64,000 nt of DNA, taken from Corynebacterium sp. HMSC27B11. Its GTDB lineage: Bacteria > Actinomycetota > Actinomycetes > Mycobacteriales > Mycobacteriaceae. The stretch is taken from positions 1-64,000 of the forward strand of contig NZ_KV823564.1 in assembly GCF_001815985.1 (NCBI RefSeq). The letters run 5' to 3'. Within the stretch, counting starts at the first letter, position 1, and each line of letters begins with the position of its first letter. The position numbers and the translations under genes were made by a program. The notes below the pieces were generated by a model. The model had not been told where the DNA came from, made no database searches, and worked only from the letters and a program-made list of their open reading frames with translations. This document shows positions 22,059-31,991 of this stretch, piece by piece.

Positions 22059-23264
22059 ATGTCTGCAGCGAGCAACGAAAATTCAATGCCCACACAGCAG
22101 CTAGATGCCACCACGATGCCGGAACCCGGCACCGTGCGTCACCGCATCGCCAATGCCAAGCGGCTGGTGGTGAAAATTGGATCCTCGTCCCTCACCGACG
22201 AGTCCGGCCGCGTGGACCCCGCCCGCATCGACACCATCGCCGATGCTCTGGAAGCCCGCATGTCGGATGACACGGACCTCATCGTCGTCTCCTCCGGTGC
22301 AGTGGCCTCGGGCATGGACCCGCTGGGCCTGCGCCAGCGCCCCAGCGACCTGGCCACCAAGCAGGCGGCCGCCTCGGTGGGCCAGGTGCTGCTCGCCCAG
22401 GAGTGGGGGAGGAGCTTCGCCCGCTATGGCCGCACCATCGGCCAGGTGCTTCTGACCGCCGCCGACGCCGGCCGCCGCGACCGCGCCCGCAACGCGCAGC
22501 GCACCATCGACCGCCTGCGCCAGCTCTCCGCCGTACCGATTGTCAACGAAAACGATACGGTCGCGACCTCCGAGATGCGCTTCGGCGATAACGACCGCCT
22601 CGCCGCCATCGTCTCCCACCTCGTCTTCGCGGACGCCCTCGTCCTGCTCTCCGACGTGGATGGTCTCTACGACCGCAACCCGAACGAGCCGGATGCGCAG
22701 TTCGTCTCCGAGGTGCGCAGCAGCAACGACCTCTCGGGCGTCGCAGCGGGCGACGGCGGTCGCCTCGGCACCGGCGGCATGGCCGCGAAGGTCACCGCTG
22801 CCCGCCTGGCCTCCCGAGCGGGCGTTCCGGTGCTGCTGACCTCCACCGAGAACATCGCCCCAGCCCTGGAAAGCGCGTCCGTGGGCACCTGCTTCTGGCC
22901 CGAGGAAGATCGCCTGTCCGCGTGGAAGTTCTGGGTGCTCTACGCCGCCGAGTCCCGCGGCGCACTGCAGCTCGACGACGGCGCGAAGAAGGCCGTGGTC
23001 GACGGCAACAAGTCCCTCCTCGCAGTCGGCGTCACCCAGGTCATGGGTGACTTCAACCGTGGCGACATCGTGGATCTCGTGGGCAGCGACGGAAAGATCT
23101 TCGGCCGCGGTGAGGTGAACTACGACGCCACCGACCTGGTCCCGATGCTGGGACGCCACACATCGGAGCTTCCGGGCGACGCGCAGCGCCCTGTGATCCA
23201 CACCGATTACCTCTCTTATTACGCCAACCGGCAGCCACCCCGCCGCCAGCAGCTGCCAATTTAG
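22059..23264 (+). CDS. proB: Glutamate 5-kinase
   Basis: It phosphorylates glutamate in the first step of proline synthesis and is normally inhibited by proline. The product is 401 aa from ATG 22059, chosen from the leaderless promoter spacing; the conserved protein begins at about residue 27 ([17 protein letters not shown]), so a later ATG at 22086 is possible. The amino-acid kinase fold shows [26 protein letters not shown] and [11 protein letters not shown]-terminal PUA domain (about 295-380) is present. proA follows after 62 nt. Confidence 0.94.
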   Translation: MSAASNENSMPTQQLDATTMPEPGTVRHRIANAKRLVVKIGSSSLTDESGRVDPARIDTIADALEARMSDDTDLIVVSSGAVASGMDPLGLRQRPSDLATKQAAASVGQVLLAQEWGRSFARYGRTIGQVLLTAADAGRRDRARNAQRTIDRLRQLSAVPIVNENDTVATSEMRFGDNDRLAAIVSHLVFADALVLLSDVDGLYDRNPNEPDAQFVSEVRSSNDLSGVAAGDGGRLGTGGMAAKVTAARLASRAGVPVLLTSTENIAPALESASVGTCFWPEEDRLSAWKFWVLYAAESRGALQLDDGAKKAVVDGNKSLLAVGVTQVMGDFNRGDIVDLVGSDGKIFGRGEVNYDATDLVPMLGRHTSELPGDAQRPVIHTDYLSYYANRQPPRRQQLPI

Positions 23265-23326
23265 CCCCACGATTCCTTTGGCCCGCCAGGGCAGACCCAA
23301 ATTTTCCCAACGATGAAAGAGGCACG

Positions 23327-24616
23327 ATGAGCGAAAAGAACGATAACCTTTCCCCACAGCGTCAAGCCGAGCGCGAAGAAGTGCTCGCCAAGGCCGCCAA
23401 GGCGAAGCAGGCCAGCCGGGTCGTGCTCACCACCCAGCAGAAGAATGATCTGCTGCTCGCCGCCGCCGACGCGCTGATCTCCAACACCGACGCGATCCTC
23501 GAGGCCAATGCCAAGGACGTCGCCGCGGGCCGCGAGGCCGGTTTCGACGACGCCCTGATCGACCGCCTCGCCCTGGACGCTGGTCGCATCGAGGGCATCG
23601 CCGGCGGTCTGCGCCAGATCGTCGGCCTGCCGGATCCGGTGGGAGAGGTCGTCCGAGGCCACACCCGCCCGAACGGCATCGACCTCAAGCAGGTCCGCAC
23701 TCCGCTCGGCGTGATGGGCATGGTCTACGAGGCTCGCCCGAACGTCACCGTCGACGCCTTCGGCCTGGCCATCAAGTCCGGCAACGTCCCGCTGCTGCGC
23801 GGCTCCCGCTCCGCCCGCCAGACCAACGAGAAGCTGGTGGAGCTGCTGCAGGACGTCGCCGCCGAGCAGGGTCTTACCCGCGACATCGTCCAGCTGCTGC
23901 CGTGCGATAGCCACGACTCCGTCCAGGACTTGGTCACCGCTCGTGGCCTGGTCGACGTCGTCATCCCGCGCGGTGGGGCGCGACTGATCGAGGCGGTTGT
24001 TCTGAACGCGACCGTTCCCGCGATCGAGACGGGCACGGGCAAGTGCCACTTCTACATCGACGCCTCCGCCGACCTGGACGAGGCGATCCAGCTGCTGCTC
24101 AACGGCAAGACCCGCCGCTGCTCGGTGTGCAATGCGACCGAGACCGTCCTGCTGGATGCGGCTCTTTCTGATGACGCCAAGAAGCGTGTCTTCGCAGAAC
24201 TGGCTGCTGCCGGCGTGCGCGTCCACGGCGTGAAGGCCGAACTGGATAGCCTGGCCGAGGACGTGGTGGAGGCCACCGAGGAGGACTGGACCGACGAGTA
24301 CCTGAGCTTCGATATCGCCGCCGCGATCGTCGATGGGGTGCGCGGCGCGGTGGAGCACATCACCACCTACAGTTCTGGCCACACCGAGGGGATCTCCGCA
24401 CGGGACTACGAGGTGCTGCGCTACTTCGAGAAGCACGTGGATGCCGCCGCGCTCTCCCTGAATACCTCCACCGCCTGGACGGACGGCGAGGAGTTCGGCT
24501 TCGGCGCGGAGATCGGCATCTCCACCCAGAAGCTGCACGCCCGCGGGCCGATGGGCCTTCCGGAGCTCACGAGCACCAAGTGGGTGCTCACTGGCGAGGG
24601 TCAGACCCGCCCCTAG
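23327..24616 (+). CDS. proA: Gamma-glutamyl phosphate reductase
   Basis: It reduces glutamyl-5-phosphate with NADPH in the second step of proline synthesis. The product is 429 aa. The aldehyde-dehydrogenase fold shows the motif YEARPNVTVDAFGLAIKSGN (134-153), and the catalytic cysteine is Cys268 in CSVCNATETVL. ETGTGKCHFYID precedes it. SD AAAGAGG. It is probably co-transcribed with proB. Confidence 0.96.
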   Translation: MSEKNDNLSPQRQAEREEVLAKAAKAKQASRVVLTTQQKNDLLLAAADALISNTDAILEANAKDVAAGREAGFDDALIDRLALDAGRIEGIAGGLRQIVGLPDPVGEVVRGHTRPNGIDLKQVRTPLGVMGMVYEARPNVTVDAFGLAIKSGNVPLLRGSRSARQTNEKLVELLQDVAAEQGLTRDIVQLLPCDSHDSVQDLVTARGLVDVVIPRGGARLIEAVVLNATVPAIETGTGKCHFYIDASADLDEAIQLLLNGKTRRCSVCNATETVLLDAALSDDAKKRVFAELAAAGVRVHGVKAELDSLAEDVVEATEEDWTDEYLSFDIAAAIVDGVRGAVEHITTYSSGHTEGISARDYEVLRYFEKHVDAAALSLNTSTAWTDGEEFGFGAEIGISTQKLHARGPMGLPELTSTKWVLTGEGQTRP

Positions 24617-24654
24617 GCGACACAGCGCGCACCGGCCCCGCGACCCCGGTGCGC

Positions 24655-24660
24655 TAGCCT
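24655..24660 (+). promoter_or_regulatory. nadD -10 (TAGCCT), leaderless
   Basis: TAGCCT ends 7 nt before the nadD ATG (24668); no SD lies between. Confidence 0.5.
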
Positions 24661-24667
24661 AAGCAGC

Positions 24668-25318
24668 ATGACTAACCCCCCGTCCCCGGCCACGGAGGCT
24701 CCCGCGAACCCCGACCCGCCGCGCCGCGTCGGCGTCATGGGTGGAACCTTCGATCCCATCCACAATGGCCACCTGGTCGCCGCGAGTGAGGTTGCGGACC
24801 GTTTCGACCTGGACGTTGTCGTCTTCGTCCCCACCGGGCAACCCTGGCAAAAGAAGGGTAAGCGGGTCTCCCCGGCGGAAGACCGCTACCTGATGACCGT
24901 CATTGCGACCGCCGCGAATCCGAGCTTCCGGGTCTCCCGGGTGGACATCGACCGCGGAGGAAACACCTACACGGTCGACACGCTGGCGGATATGCGCAAG
25001 ATCTACCCGGACGCGGAGCTGTTCTTCATCACCGGCGCGGACGCGTTGAACCAGATCATCACCTGGCGGGACTGGGAATCCATGTTCGACTTGGCGAACT
25101 TCGTCGGGGTGACCCGGCCTGGTTACGAGCTCTCGATGCTGGACTCCCCGTTGGCCCGGGAAGTGGAAGCCGGGAGGTTGAGCCTGGTGGAGATCCCCGC
25201 GATGGCGATCTCCTCCACGGACTGCCGGGAGCGCGCGATGAGCGGCCGGCCAGTCTGGTACCTCGTCCCCGACGGGGTGGTGCAGTACATCGCCAAGCAC
25301 CGCATGTACGCCGATTAG
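24668..25318 (+). CDS. nadD: Nicotinate-nucleotide adenylyltransferase
   Basis: It makes deamido-NAD from nicotinate mononucleotide and ATP. The product is 216 aa. The nucleotidyltransferase motif [12 protein letters not shown] starts at residue 25, and the C-terminal SSTDCRER corresponds to the ISSTxIR motif. The first 20 residues are Pro-rich and poorly conserved. nadD followed by rsfS and gpgP is the usual actinobacterial order. Confidence 0.95.
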   Translation: MTNPPSPATEAPANPDPPRRVGVMGGTFDPIHNGHLVAASEVADRFDLDVVVFVPTGQPWQKKGKRVSPAEDRYLMTVIATAANPSFRVSRVDIDRGGNTYTVDTLADMRKIYPDAELFFITGADALNQIITWRDWESMFDLANFVGVTRPGYELSMLDSPLAREVEAGRLSLVEIPAMAISSTDCRERAMSGRPVWYLVPDGVVQYIAKHRMYAD

Positions 25319-25394
25319 GCGACATTCAGCAACCTACGGCGCCCCGCACTGCCCGACGCGCCGGGAACAGGCGGAGCCCTCGCGGATGCCCCGC

Positions 25395-25400
25395 TATCAT
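25395..25400 (+). promoter_or_regulatory. Candidate rsfS -10 (TATCAT)
   Basis: TATCAT lies 35 nt before the TTG start of rsfS in a 117 nt gap after nadD. No clear -35 was found. Confidence 0.35.
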
Positions 25401-25435
25401 GGGGGCCAGAGCATACTTCTTTAGAAAGGTTTCGC

Positions 25436-25909
25436 TTGACCGCACAACCAGAATCCATCGCCCTCGCCAGTCTCGCTGCCCAGGCGGCAGATGAGAAGAA
25501 GGGCGAAGACATCCTCGTCATCGACGTCTCCAACCGCCTGGCCATCATCGACTGCTTCGTGATCGTCACCGGCGATAACGAGCGCCACGTGCAGTCCATC
25601 GTTGACGAAGTCGAGGATCACCTGGCCGAAAATGGCACGAAGCCCCTGCGCCGCGAGGGTCGCGGCGAGGGACTGTGGGTGCTGCTGGACTACGGCGACG
25701 TCGTCGTCCACGTGCAGCGCCGCGCGGAGCGCGAGTACTACGCGCTGGACCGTCTCTTCCTCGACGCCCCACAGATCGAGGTCGAGGGCGTGGAGCAGGT
25801 CGATCGCGGCGCCAACTGGGATCCGGATGCTGAGGTGGATGTCCTCGACGTCCAGACCATCGACGACCTGCCGCTGGCTGGCCCAGAGCCCGACGCCGAC
25901 GAGCTCTAA
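25436..25909 (+). CDS. rsfS: Ribosomal silencing factor RsfS
   Basis: It binds L14 and blocks joining of the ribosomal subunits under starvation. The product is 157 aa from a TTG start with AAAGG 6 nt upstream. The Iojap/RsfS fold shows DILVIDVSNRLAIIDCFVI and the motif GLWVLLDYGDVVVHV. The last 40 residues are an acidic extension. It precedes gpgP by 39 nt. Confidence 0.93.
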   Translation: MTAQPESIALASLAAQAADEKKGEDILVIDVSNRLAIIDCFVIVTGDNERHVQSIVDEVEDHLAENGTKPLRREGRGEGLWVLLDYGDVVVHVQRRAEREYYALDRLFLDAPQIEVEGVEQVDRGANWDPDAEVDVLDVQTIDDLPLAGPEPDADEL

Positions 25910-25948
25910 AACCCGGCCACGATCAAAACGACCGAGAAGAACACCGCC

Positions 25949-26722
25949 ATGACTGCTAACGCGAGCCAGCGCAGGCTCATCCTGATGCGCCACGGAGAGA
26001 CGGAGTACAACTCCGCAGGGCGCATGCAGGGCCAGCTGGACACCCCGCTATCGGAGGTTGGCCGGCAGCAAGCCCGCGACGTCGCCGCGGTGGCCCGCGA
26101 CTGGAACGTCACCAAGGTGGTCGCCTCCGACCTGGAGCGCGCGGTGGAGACAGCGAGTATCGTCGCCGAGGCCTGGGGGCTGGACGTCGAGATCGACCCC
26201 CGGTTCCGGGAAACGCACCTGGGGGACTGGCAGGGCGGATCCCACATCGAGATCGACGAGCAATACCCCGGCCAGCGGGCGTATTGGCGCCACGATCCGC
26301 GCTGGTCACCGCCCCGTGGGGAGACCCGGCTGGATGTGGCCGAACGCACCGCGGCCGGGATCGCGGACCTCATGGCCTCCGATGCCTTCGATGGCACCGT
26401 GCTGGTGGTGGCGCATGGTGGGTCGATTGCGGCGCTGACCTCGCGCTTGCTGGACGTGCCGGCGGAGCACTACCCGGTATTCGCCCGGCTCGGCAACGCG
26501 CGCTGGGCCGAGCTGGTGGCGCGTCCGCACTTCCCGGTGTCTGGGCAGGGGGACGGGCCGCAGACCGCGCCCGCGGTGGACGGTTCGACCGTTCCTGAAG
26601 TGCCGGAGGCCGCGGCCGAGTGGTGGCTGAGCCCGCGCTGGTACCTGGAGGGCTGGAACGTCGGAGTAGAGGTTCCGGGCCAGCAGCTGGACAACCCGGA
26701 TGAAGGGGGCGCAGCACGGTGA
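25949..26722 (+). CDS. gpgP: Histidine phosphatase, probable glucosyl-3-phosphoglycerate phosphatase
   Basis: The product is 257 aa with the histidine-phosphatase signature LMRHGETEYN (catalytic His15) and the second histidine in VVAHGGS. In mycobacteria the gene at this position, after nadD and rsfS, encodes GpgP, which dephosphorylates glucosyl-3-phosphoglycerate. The substrate here is inferred from position and family only; a broad phosphoglycerate-mutase-like phosphatase is the alternative. Its stop overlaps the GTG of degV (GTGA). Confidence 0.75.
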   Translation: MTANASQRRLILMRHGETEYNSAGRMQGQLDTPLSEVGRQQARDVAAVARDWNVTKVVASDLERAVETASIVAEAWGLDVEIDPRFRETHLGDWQGGSHIEIDEQYPGQRAYWRHDPRWSPPRGETRLDVAERTAAGIADLMASDAFDGTVLVVAHGGSIAALTSRLLDVPAEHYPVFARLGNARWAELVARPHFPVSGQGDGPQTAPAVDGSTVPEVPEAAAEWWLSPRWYLEGWNVGVEVPGQQLDNPDEGGAAR

Positions 26723-27693
26723 CCGTTCATGTGATCACGGATTCCTCCAGCTGCCTGCCCCGCGAGCTCGCCGACGCTGCGGGCGTGACGGTGGTGGATC
26801 TGTATACCTCGGGGCAGGGGGCAGAGAAGACCACCGCCGGGCTGGGGGCGTTGGAGTTGACCGCTAATTATGCCCGCCTGCTGGAACGCAGTGGGGACGA
26901 TGGCGTGGTCGCACTGCATCTATCCAAGGAGCTGTCCTCCACCTGGTCCAACGCGGTGACCGCAGCCGGGGTGTTGGAGAGCAAAGTGCGCGTCGTGGAC
27001 ACGAACACGGCGGGCATGACGCTCGGTTACGCCGCGCTGGAGGCCGCCCGGGTGGCTCGCGCCGGCGGCAGCCTCGACGAGGTGGCCGACGCCGCGGACC
27101 GGGTGCTGAGCACCGCGACCCTGTGGCTGTATGTGCACAAGATCGATAGCCTGCGCCGGGGTGGGCGCCTGTCCACCGCGCGCACGCTGCTGACTACCGC
27201 TCTGGCGATCAAGCCGATCCTCAAGCTTGCGGACGGGGAGCTGCAGCTGGCGGCGAAGACCCGCACCCAGGCCAAGGCGATGGCGAAGCTGGTGGAGATG
27301 GCCAGCGAGGTCGTCGTCGCCGAGGCTGATGCCGCGGCCGAGGAGGGGCGCAAGCCCCGCCGCATGAAGATCGGGATTATGCAGTCGGAGGCGGTGGAGC
27401 CCGCCAAGCACCTGAAGCAGATGCTCGAGGAACAGTTGGCTGAGCTTCCAGCGCAGCTGGTGGAACGGGCCCTGAAGCCGGAAAAGTCGAAGAAGTCCGA
27501 GAAGGCTGATAAAGCCGACAAGGCGGCGAAGGCTGCGCAGGATGCCGCGGCGGAGACTGCCGATGGGGGTGCTTCGGCCGAGCCGACGCCGCCGACTCTG
27601 CCCGAGGTCGACGTCGAGCTCTACGAGGTCTCCGAAGGAATCGCGGTTCACACGGGTCCGGGTGCGATCGGTGTGGCCGTGGTCTGCGACTAA
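26719..27693 (+). CDS. DegV family fatty-acid-binding protein
   Basis: DegV proteins bind a fatty acid in a two-domain fold and, in some Gram-positive bacteria, feed fatty acid kinase. The product is 324 aa. The N-terminus HVITDSSSCLPRELA is typical, LHLSKELSSTW follows, and KIDSLRRGGRLSTA is the second family motif. Residues of about 255-285 are a Lys/Ala/Asp-rich insertion (KSEKADKADKAAKAAQ), making it longer than the usual 280 aa. The GTG start overlaps the gpgP stop. Confidence 0.9.
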   Translation: MTVHVITDSSSCLPRELADAAGVTVVDLYTSGQGAEKTTAGLGALELTANYARLLERSGDDGVVALHLSKELSSTWSNAVTAAGVLESKVRVVDTNTAGMTLGYAALEAARVARAGGSLDEVADAADRVLSTATLWLYVHKIDSLRRGGRLSTARTLLTTALAIKPILKLADGELQLAAKTRTQAKAMAKLVEMASEVVVAEADAAAEEGRKPRRMKIGIMQSEAVEPAKHLKQMLEEQLAELPAQLVERALKPEKSKKSEKADKADKAAKAAQDAAAETADGGASAEPTPPTLPEVDVELYEVSEGIAVHTGPGAIGVAVVCD

Positions 27694-27800
27694 CCTGCCC
27701 CATCCACAGGTCGGGGTTGTCCACAGGCCCCAGGGTTTTTGGCGTGGGGTTACCTTCTGCTTCGGTGGGAGTGCCCGGCAACCGTGATTCGCTGGGCGGC

Positions 27801-28715
27801 ATGGGAGGCAGTTTTCAACGCAAGCAGGATCACAGCGCGCTCCAGGAACGGATCGCCGCGCTGACCCAGCCGATGCCGGGGCACGAGACAGCGCTTGTGG
27901 ACTTCGAGAAGCGCTCCTGGTTGAGTGCTGCGTCGGCGAAAGTGCTGGTGGGGATCGTCGCCGCTGTGGTGATCGCGGTGGGTGGCATCGGATTGCTCAC
28001 CCGGACAGGTGACGAGGCAGAGGACGTCATCAACCCGGCGGGCAGGAACGTTCATAGCGAGGATGCCGAGAGGGTGCTTTCCGCGGATGGGGACGGGGCC
28101 GGCGGTGCGGCGGCGAAGGATGGTGCCGCCGGTGACGGGGACGCTGGAGCCGACGCCACCAGCCAGGGCGGTGGCTCCGGTGCGGCGGCGGGCGACGGGA
28201 AGCAGGACGACGACGCGGCGGTCGTCGTATCCGTGCAGGGCAAGGTCCGCACCCCGGGGCTGCTGGAGATGACCGGAAAACAGCGGCTGGGCGATGCGAT
28301 CAATAAGGCCGGCGGGGCATTGCCTGGGGCGAATCTCAATAACGTGAACCTGGCCGAGAAGGTTTCCGACGGCCTGCAGGTCGTCGTGGACCAGCACGGT
28401 TCCTATGTGCTGCGGCCGGGTGAGGCCGGGCCGGCTGGTGCTGGTGGCCCGTCGGGCGGTGCAGCGGGCGGTACGTCGGCTGGCGGGTCTGGTGGTAGCG
28501 GGGCCGGGGGAGGTGCAGCTGGCGGGAAGGTCAACATCAACTCCGCGGACGCCACACAGCTTGAAACGTTGGACGGGGTGGGACCTGCCACGGCCAAGGC
28601 GATCGTCGAATGGCGGGAGGCCAACGGGCCATTCCGCTCCGTGGAGCAGCTCATGGAGGTCCGTGGCATCGGGCCGGGCAAACTCGCTGCGATGAAGGAC
28701 GGGGTCAGCTTGTGA
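27801..28715 (+). CDS. comEA: ComEA-like DNA-binding membrane protein
   Basis: The product is 304 aa from ATG 27801; an in-frame GTG at 27765, 8 nt after a TACCTT -10 (27751-27756), is an alternative. It has one membrane helix (about 49-69), a Gly/Ala/Asp-rich linker, an SLBB-type domain (VVVSVQGKVRTPGLLEM), a second Gly/Ser-rich linker and a C-terminal double helix-hairpin-helix domain (NINSADATQLETLDGVGPAT, then RGIGPGKL) that binds double-stranded DNA. This is the standard ComEA layout. It overlaps comEC by GTGA. Confidence 0.88.
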   Translation: MGGSFQRKQDHSALQERIAALTQPMPGHETALVDFEKRSWLSAASAKVLVGIVAAVVIAVGGIGLLTRTGDEAEDVINPAGRNVHSEDAERVLSADGDGAGGAAAKDGAAGDGDAGADATSQGGGSGAAAGDGKQDDDAAVVVSVQGKVRTPGLLEMTGKQRLGDAINKAGGALPGANLNNVNLAEKVSDGLQVVVDQHGSYVLRPGEAGPAGAGGPSGGAAGGTSAGGSGGSGAGGGAAGGKVNINSADATQLETLDGVGPATAKAIVEWREANGPFRSVEQLMEVRGIGPGKLAAMKDGVSL

Positions 28716-30919
28716 GCGTGCGGAGCCACCCGGGTGAGAAGACCCAGGCCGTGGCCTCAGTTGCGGGCCGTAGGCCCCCGGAGGCGGCCCGAGATCCGCG
28801 CTCACCCGATGCGCAGCGTGCCCGCCGTGGCCCGGACCTCAGGCTGCTGCTTCCCGCCGCGGCCGCGTGGGCGGCAACGGCAGCGACGATTCTGCTTCGG
28901 GGCCCGTGGGTGGCGGTCGCTGCGGTGGTCCTTGCGGTCGTTGCGGCCGCGGTGCTGGGCTCATCACGAGTGCGCAGCTACCTGCGTTGGCGCGGGCTGC
29001 TTCGGGCGGCCGGGTGGAACCTCGTGGTCGCACTGGCCATCGCCAGCCTGGCCGCGGCGGGCACAGCCCTGCAGGTCAGCCGGGTGGATAATCACCCGAT
29101 GGTGCGCGAACTCAGCGCCAGCGGATCGGGCGGCCAGCAAGGCGAGAGCAGCGAGAGGGAACCGAGGGGCCACTACCGGGGAGAGGTCACCATCGCCGGT
29201 GGGGCACGGGTGCTCAACGGCGGCAGCCTGAAGATCCCGGTACGGATCACTGGGCTGGGCGAGCTGCCGCTATTTGTGAACGACCGCCACCGAAGCCCGG
29301 AGCTGCTTAATGCTCAGCCCGGCACCACCCTCGAGCTCGCGGCGACGGTGCGGGCCGATGAACGCCCTGGGCTGGTGCCCGCCAGACTATCCGCAACCAG
29401 GGAGCCCACCATCACGGCAGAACCACGGGGTCTCATGGGGATCTCCGCACGGCTGCGCCGGAACATCAACGAGCTGGCCAGCGCCGGGCCGATGGCCGCG
29501 CTGGCCAACCAGGCGTGGTTTTCCGGTGCGGAGGCGCTGATCCCCGGCATGCTCATCGGGGATATCTCACAGATGCCCCAGGACATTCGGCAGCACTACA
29601 TCGTCAGCGGGCTTTCCCACCTGACCGCCGTCTCCGGGCTGCACGTCGCCGTGCTCATCAGCGCGGTGACCATCGCCGCCACCGCGTGCGGGGTGTCCCG
29701 GCGGGGCAGGTGGATCATCGTGATGGGCACCCTCGTGGCCTTCGCGATAGTGGTGGGTCCGCTGCCGAGCATCCTGCGCGCCGGGTTCATGGGAATCGTC
29801 GGGGCGGTGGCGGTGTTGAGCTCCCGCTGGAGCGACTCGCTGGCAGCCCTTGGCGGGGCGGTTCTGGCTCTGGTGCTGATCCGCCCCGGCATGGCGGTGG
29901 AGTACGGCCTGCTGCTCTCGGTGCTGGCGACCGTGGCGATCGTGACTGCCGGACCCCGGATTGGCCGCTGGCTCATCGTGGGTTGGGGCCGGTTCACCCA
30001 GCGCCGCTGGGCTCGCGAGCCACGGGTGGTCGAGGGGATGATCCTGCGTGCTCTTGCGGTCTCCTTCGTCGCCGATGTGGCGACCCAGCCGGCGATCGTC
30101 ATGATGACGGGCATCGTCTCGCCCGCGGCGGTGCCCGCCAACCTTGCGGTGGGGTGGGCGGTCGCCCCGCTGATGGTGCTGGCGCTCGCTGCCTGCCTCG
30201 TCGGCAGCGCTGCCTTGCTCCTCGGTATGCCTGCGGGCCTGGCTGCCTGGCTACTCGTCCCCGCGGCCCCGGCGGCGTGGTGGATCCACGCCGTGGCCGA
30301 GCGCTGCTCGCGCACCTGGGTGCTGCACACCCCTGGCGGCCCCGGGTGGGCGCTGGTCTGGGCAGCGATGCTCGGGGCGATGATCCTCGCGGCCATGGGT
30401 GTGCTGTGGTGGCAGACCATCCCCGCGCTCATCGCCTGCGCGATGCTCCTCGTACGCATCGGCACCTGGCAGCTTGGGCCCTACGAGGCAGCGGCACCCG
30501 CGCCGGGCTGGGGCAGCGACCTCGGTGCCGAGCCACGCTGGACGGTCGCGGTCTGCGGTAAGGGTGGCGAGACAACCGGCTGGCAGCTTCGCTATCCCAC
30601 CGGCACGCGCCAGCCCTGCCAGACGCCGCGGGGGAAGCTCACACTGCAAGCGGGCGGCGTCGTCGAAAAGAAAGGGGAACAGGCAGCGGCCGGAGAGCCG
30701 AAGGTAGTGACGGTGAACAGCGATGCGCAGGCCTTAAGCGTCCGGGAGGCAGCGCTCATCGTCGTGCTGGACTGCGAAGGGCCCGCCGAGGGCACGGGGA
30801 GGCGCAGCCACGGGCGGCCAAGCCAGACGCCGGGTGGGGTGCCCGTGCACTATCCCTGCGCCGATGGGGCGGGGCTGCTCACACCGAAGGGGCTGGTTGT
30901 TTCCGGTGGCCCGCGATGA
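28712..30919 (+). CDS. comEC: ComEC/Rec2-type DNA-uptake channel protein, short form
   Basis: The product is 735 aa from the GTG that overlaps the comEA stop. It has two or three N-terminal helices, an extracytoplasmic OB-like region (about 140-240) and a multi-helix Competence domain from about 275 (YIVSGLSHLTAVSGLHVAVL is the signature). The soluble C-terminus (from about 605) has no HxHxDH metallo-beta-lactamase motif, unlike Bacillus ComEC. It would form the channel for single-stranded DNA entry, though natural competence is not established in Corynebacterium. Confidence 0.88.
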   Translation: MSVRSHPGEKTQAVASVAGRRPPEAARDPRSPDAQRARRGPDLRLLLPAAAAWAATAATILLRGPWVAVAAVVLAVVAAAVLGSSRVRSYLRWRGLLRAAGWNLVVALAIASLAAAGTALQVSRVDNHPMVRELSASGSGGQQGESSEREPRGHYRGEVTIAGGARVLNGGSLKIPVRITGLGELPLFVNDRHRSPELLNAQPGTTLELAATVRADERPGLVPARLSATREPTITAEPRGLMGISARLRRNINELASAGPMAALANQAWFSGAEALIPGMLIGDISQMPQDIRQHYIVSGLSHLTAVSGLHVAVLISAVTIAATACGVSRRGRWIIVMGTLVAFAIVVGPLPSILRAGFMGIVGAVAVLSSRWSDSLAALGGAVLALVLIRPGMAVEYGLLLSVLATVAIVTAGPRIGRWLIVGWGRFTQRRWAREPRVVEGMILRALAVSFVADVATQPAIVMMTGIVSPAAVPANLAVGWAVAPLMVLALAACLVGSAALLLGMPAGLAAWLLVPAAPAAWWIHAVAERCSRTWVLHTPGGPGWALVWAAMLGAMILAAMGVLWWQTIPALIACAMLLVRIGTWQLGPYEAAAPAPGWGSDLGAEPRWTVAVCGKGGETTGWQLRYPTGTRQPCQTPRGKLTLQAGGVVEKKGEQAAAGEPKVVTVNSDAQALSVREAALIVVLDCEGPAEGTGRRSHGRPSQTPGGVPVHYPCADGAGLLTPKGLVVSGGPR

Positions 30920-30924
30920 TCTGG

Positions 30925-30930
30925 CATGAT
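30925..30930 (+). promoter_or_regulatory. holA -10 (CATGAT), leaderless
   Basis: CATGAT ends 7 nt before the ATG at 30938, the same geometry as at proB (CATACT). There is no SD, and the upstream in-frame start at 30926 would lie inside the hexamer. Confidence 0.5.
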
Positions 30931-30937
30931 TTTGGGC

Positions 30938-31930
30938 ATGGCACGTGGCGAACAGGCGAGCAAGAAACCCCCGGCGATCTCCGCGGTCAACATGATCGTG
31001 GGCGCGGAGGAATTCCTCGCCGAGCGGCAACGCTTCGCCATCGTCCACGCGGCTCGCAAGAACGCGGGCAATCCAGACCTACCCGTGGAGCTGCACAAGG
31101 CCACCAACCTGAGCGAGCCGCAGCTCATCGAGCTGCTGAGCCCCTCGCTGTTCGCAGAGGACCGGATCGTGGTGATCTCCGGGGTCGCGGACTGCGGGAA
31201 GGAGACGGTGGCGCTGCTGAAGTCCGCCATCGAAACCCCGGCTGATGGCGTGGTACTGATCCTGCTGCACAGCGGGAAGGGGCGCAATAAGCGGCTGGTC
31301 AATGAATGGCAGAAGCTCGGGGTCCGGATCTTCCCAGCAGAACCACTCCGGCCCCGGGAGCGGCGGTCCTTCGTGGAGCAGGAGTTCCGCTCCTATGGGG
31401 TGAGCGTGGGGCCGGAAGTCGTGGACCGGATGCTCGACTCGGTGGGCTCCGATCTGCGGGAACTGGCGAGTGCGGTGAGCCAGCTGGTCGCGGACACCGA
31501 TGCGAACGTCACCCCGGCTGCGGTGCAGCGCTACTACCAGGGGCAGGCGGAGGTCACCGGTTTCGATATCGCGGACCTGGTGCTGGCTGGCCGCCAGGGG
31601 GAGGCCGTGGCCGCGGCGCGTCGGGCGATTCAGCTGGGGGTGCCACTGGTGCTCATCGCCTCGGCGCTGTCTACCGCGATGCGAGACGTGGCGCGCGTGG
31701 CCGGTGCTGGACGGATCGATCCACGGAGGGATGCGTCGGCCTTCGGGATGGCGCCCTGGAAGCTAGAGAAGACGCTGCGGGTGGCCAGGCAGTGGCCCCC
31801 GGCGGCGGTGTCCCGGGGCGTGCAGCTGGTCGCGCAGCTGGATGCTGGGGTGAAGGGGCAGCTGCCCGCCCCGGAATATGCGGTGGAGGACACGGTGCGA
31901 CAGCTCGCGGGGCTCATCGCCCGCCGTTAG
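30938..31930 (+). CDS. holA: DNA polymerase III delta subunit
   Basis: Delta is the clamp-loader wrench that opens the beta sliding clamp. The product is 330 aa with the AAA+-like N-terminal fold but no nucleotide-binding P-loop, as expected for delta. Motifs include VGAEEFLAERQ, LFAEDRIVVISGV, and helical domain III (FDIADLVLAGRQGEAVAAAR). The start was set at 30938 from the leaderless promoter. comEA-comEC-holA is a common actinobacterial order. Confidence 0.93.
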   Translation: MARGEQASKKPPAISAVNMIVGAEEFLAERQRFAIVHAARKNAGNPDLPVELHKATNLSEPQLIELLSPSLFAEDRIVVISGVADCGKETVALLKSAIETPADGVVLILLHSGKGRNKRLVNEWQKLGVRIFPAEPLRPRERRSFVEQEFRSYGVSVGPEVVDRMLDSVGSDLRELASAVSQLVADTDANVTPAAVQRYYQGQAEVTGFDIADLVLAGRQGEAVAAARRAIQLGVPLVLIASALSTAMRDVARVAGAGRIDPRRDASAFGMAPWKLEKTLRVARQWPPAAVSRGVQLVAQLDAGVKGQLPAPEYAVEDTVRQLAGLIARR

Positions 31931-31991
31931 TGCTGTCGCCTGGTGGCGGTGTAATCCGGCGACCACCCCATAGCCTCCCCCGACCGGGGAA

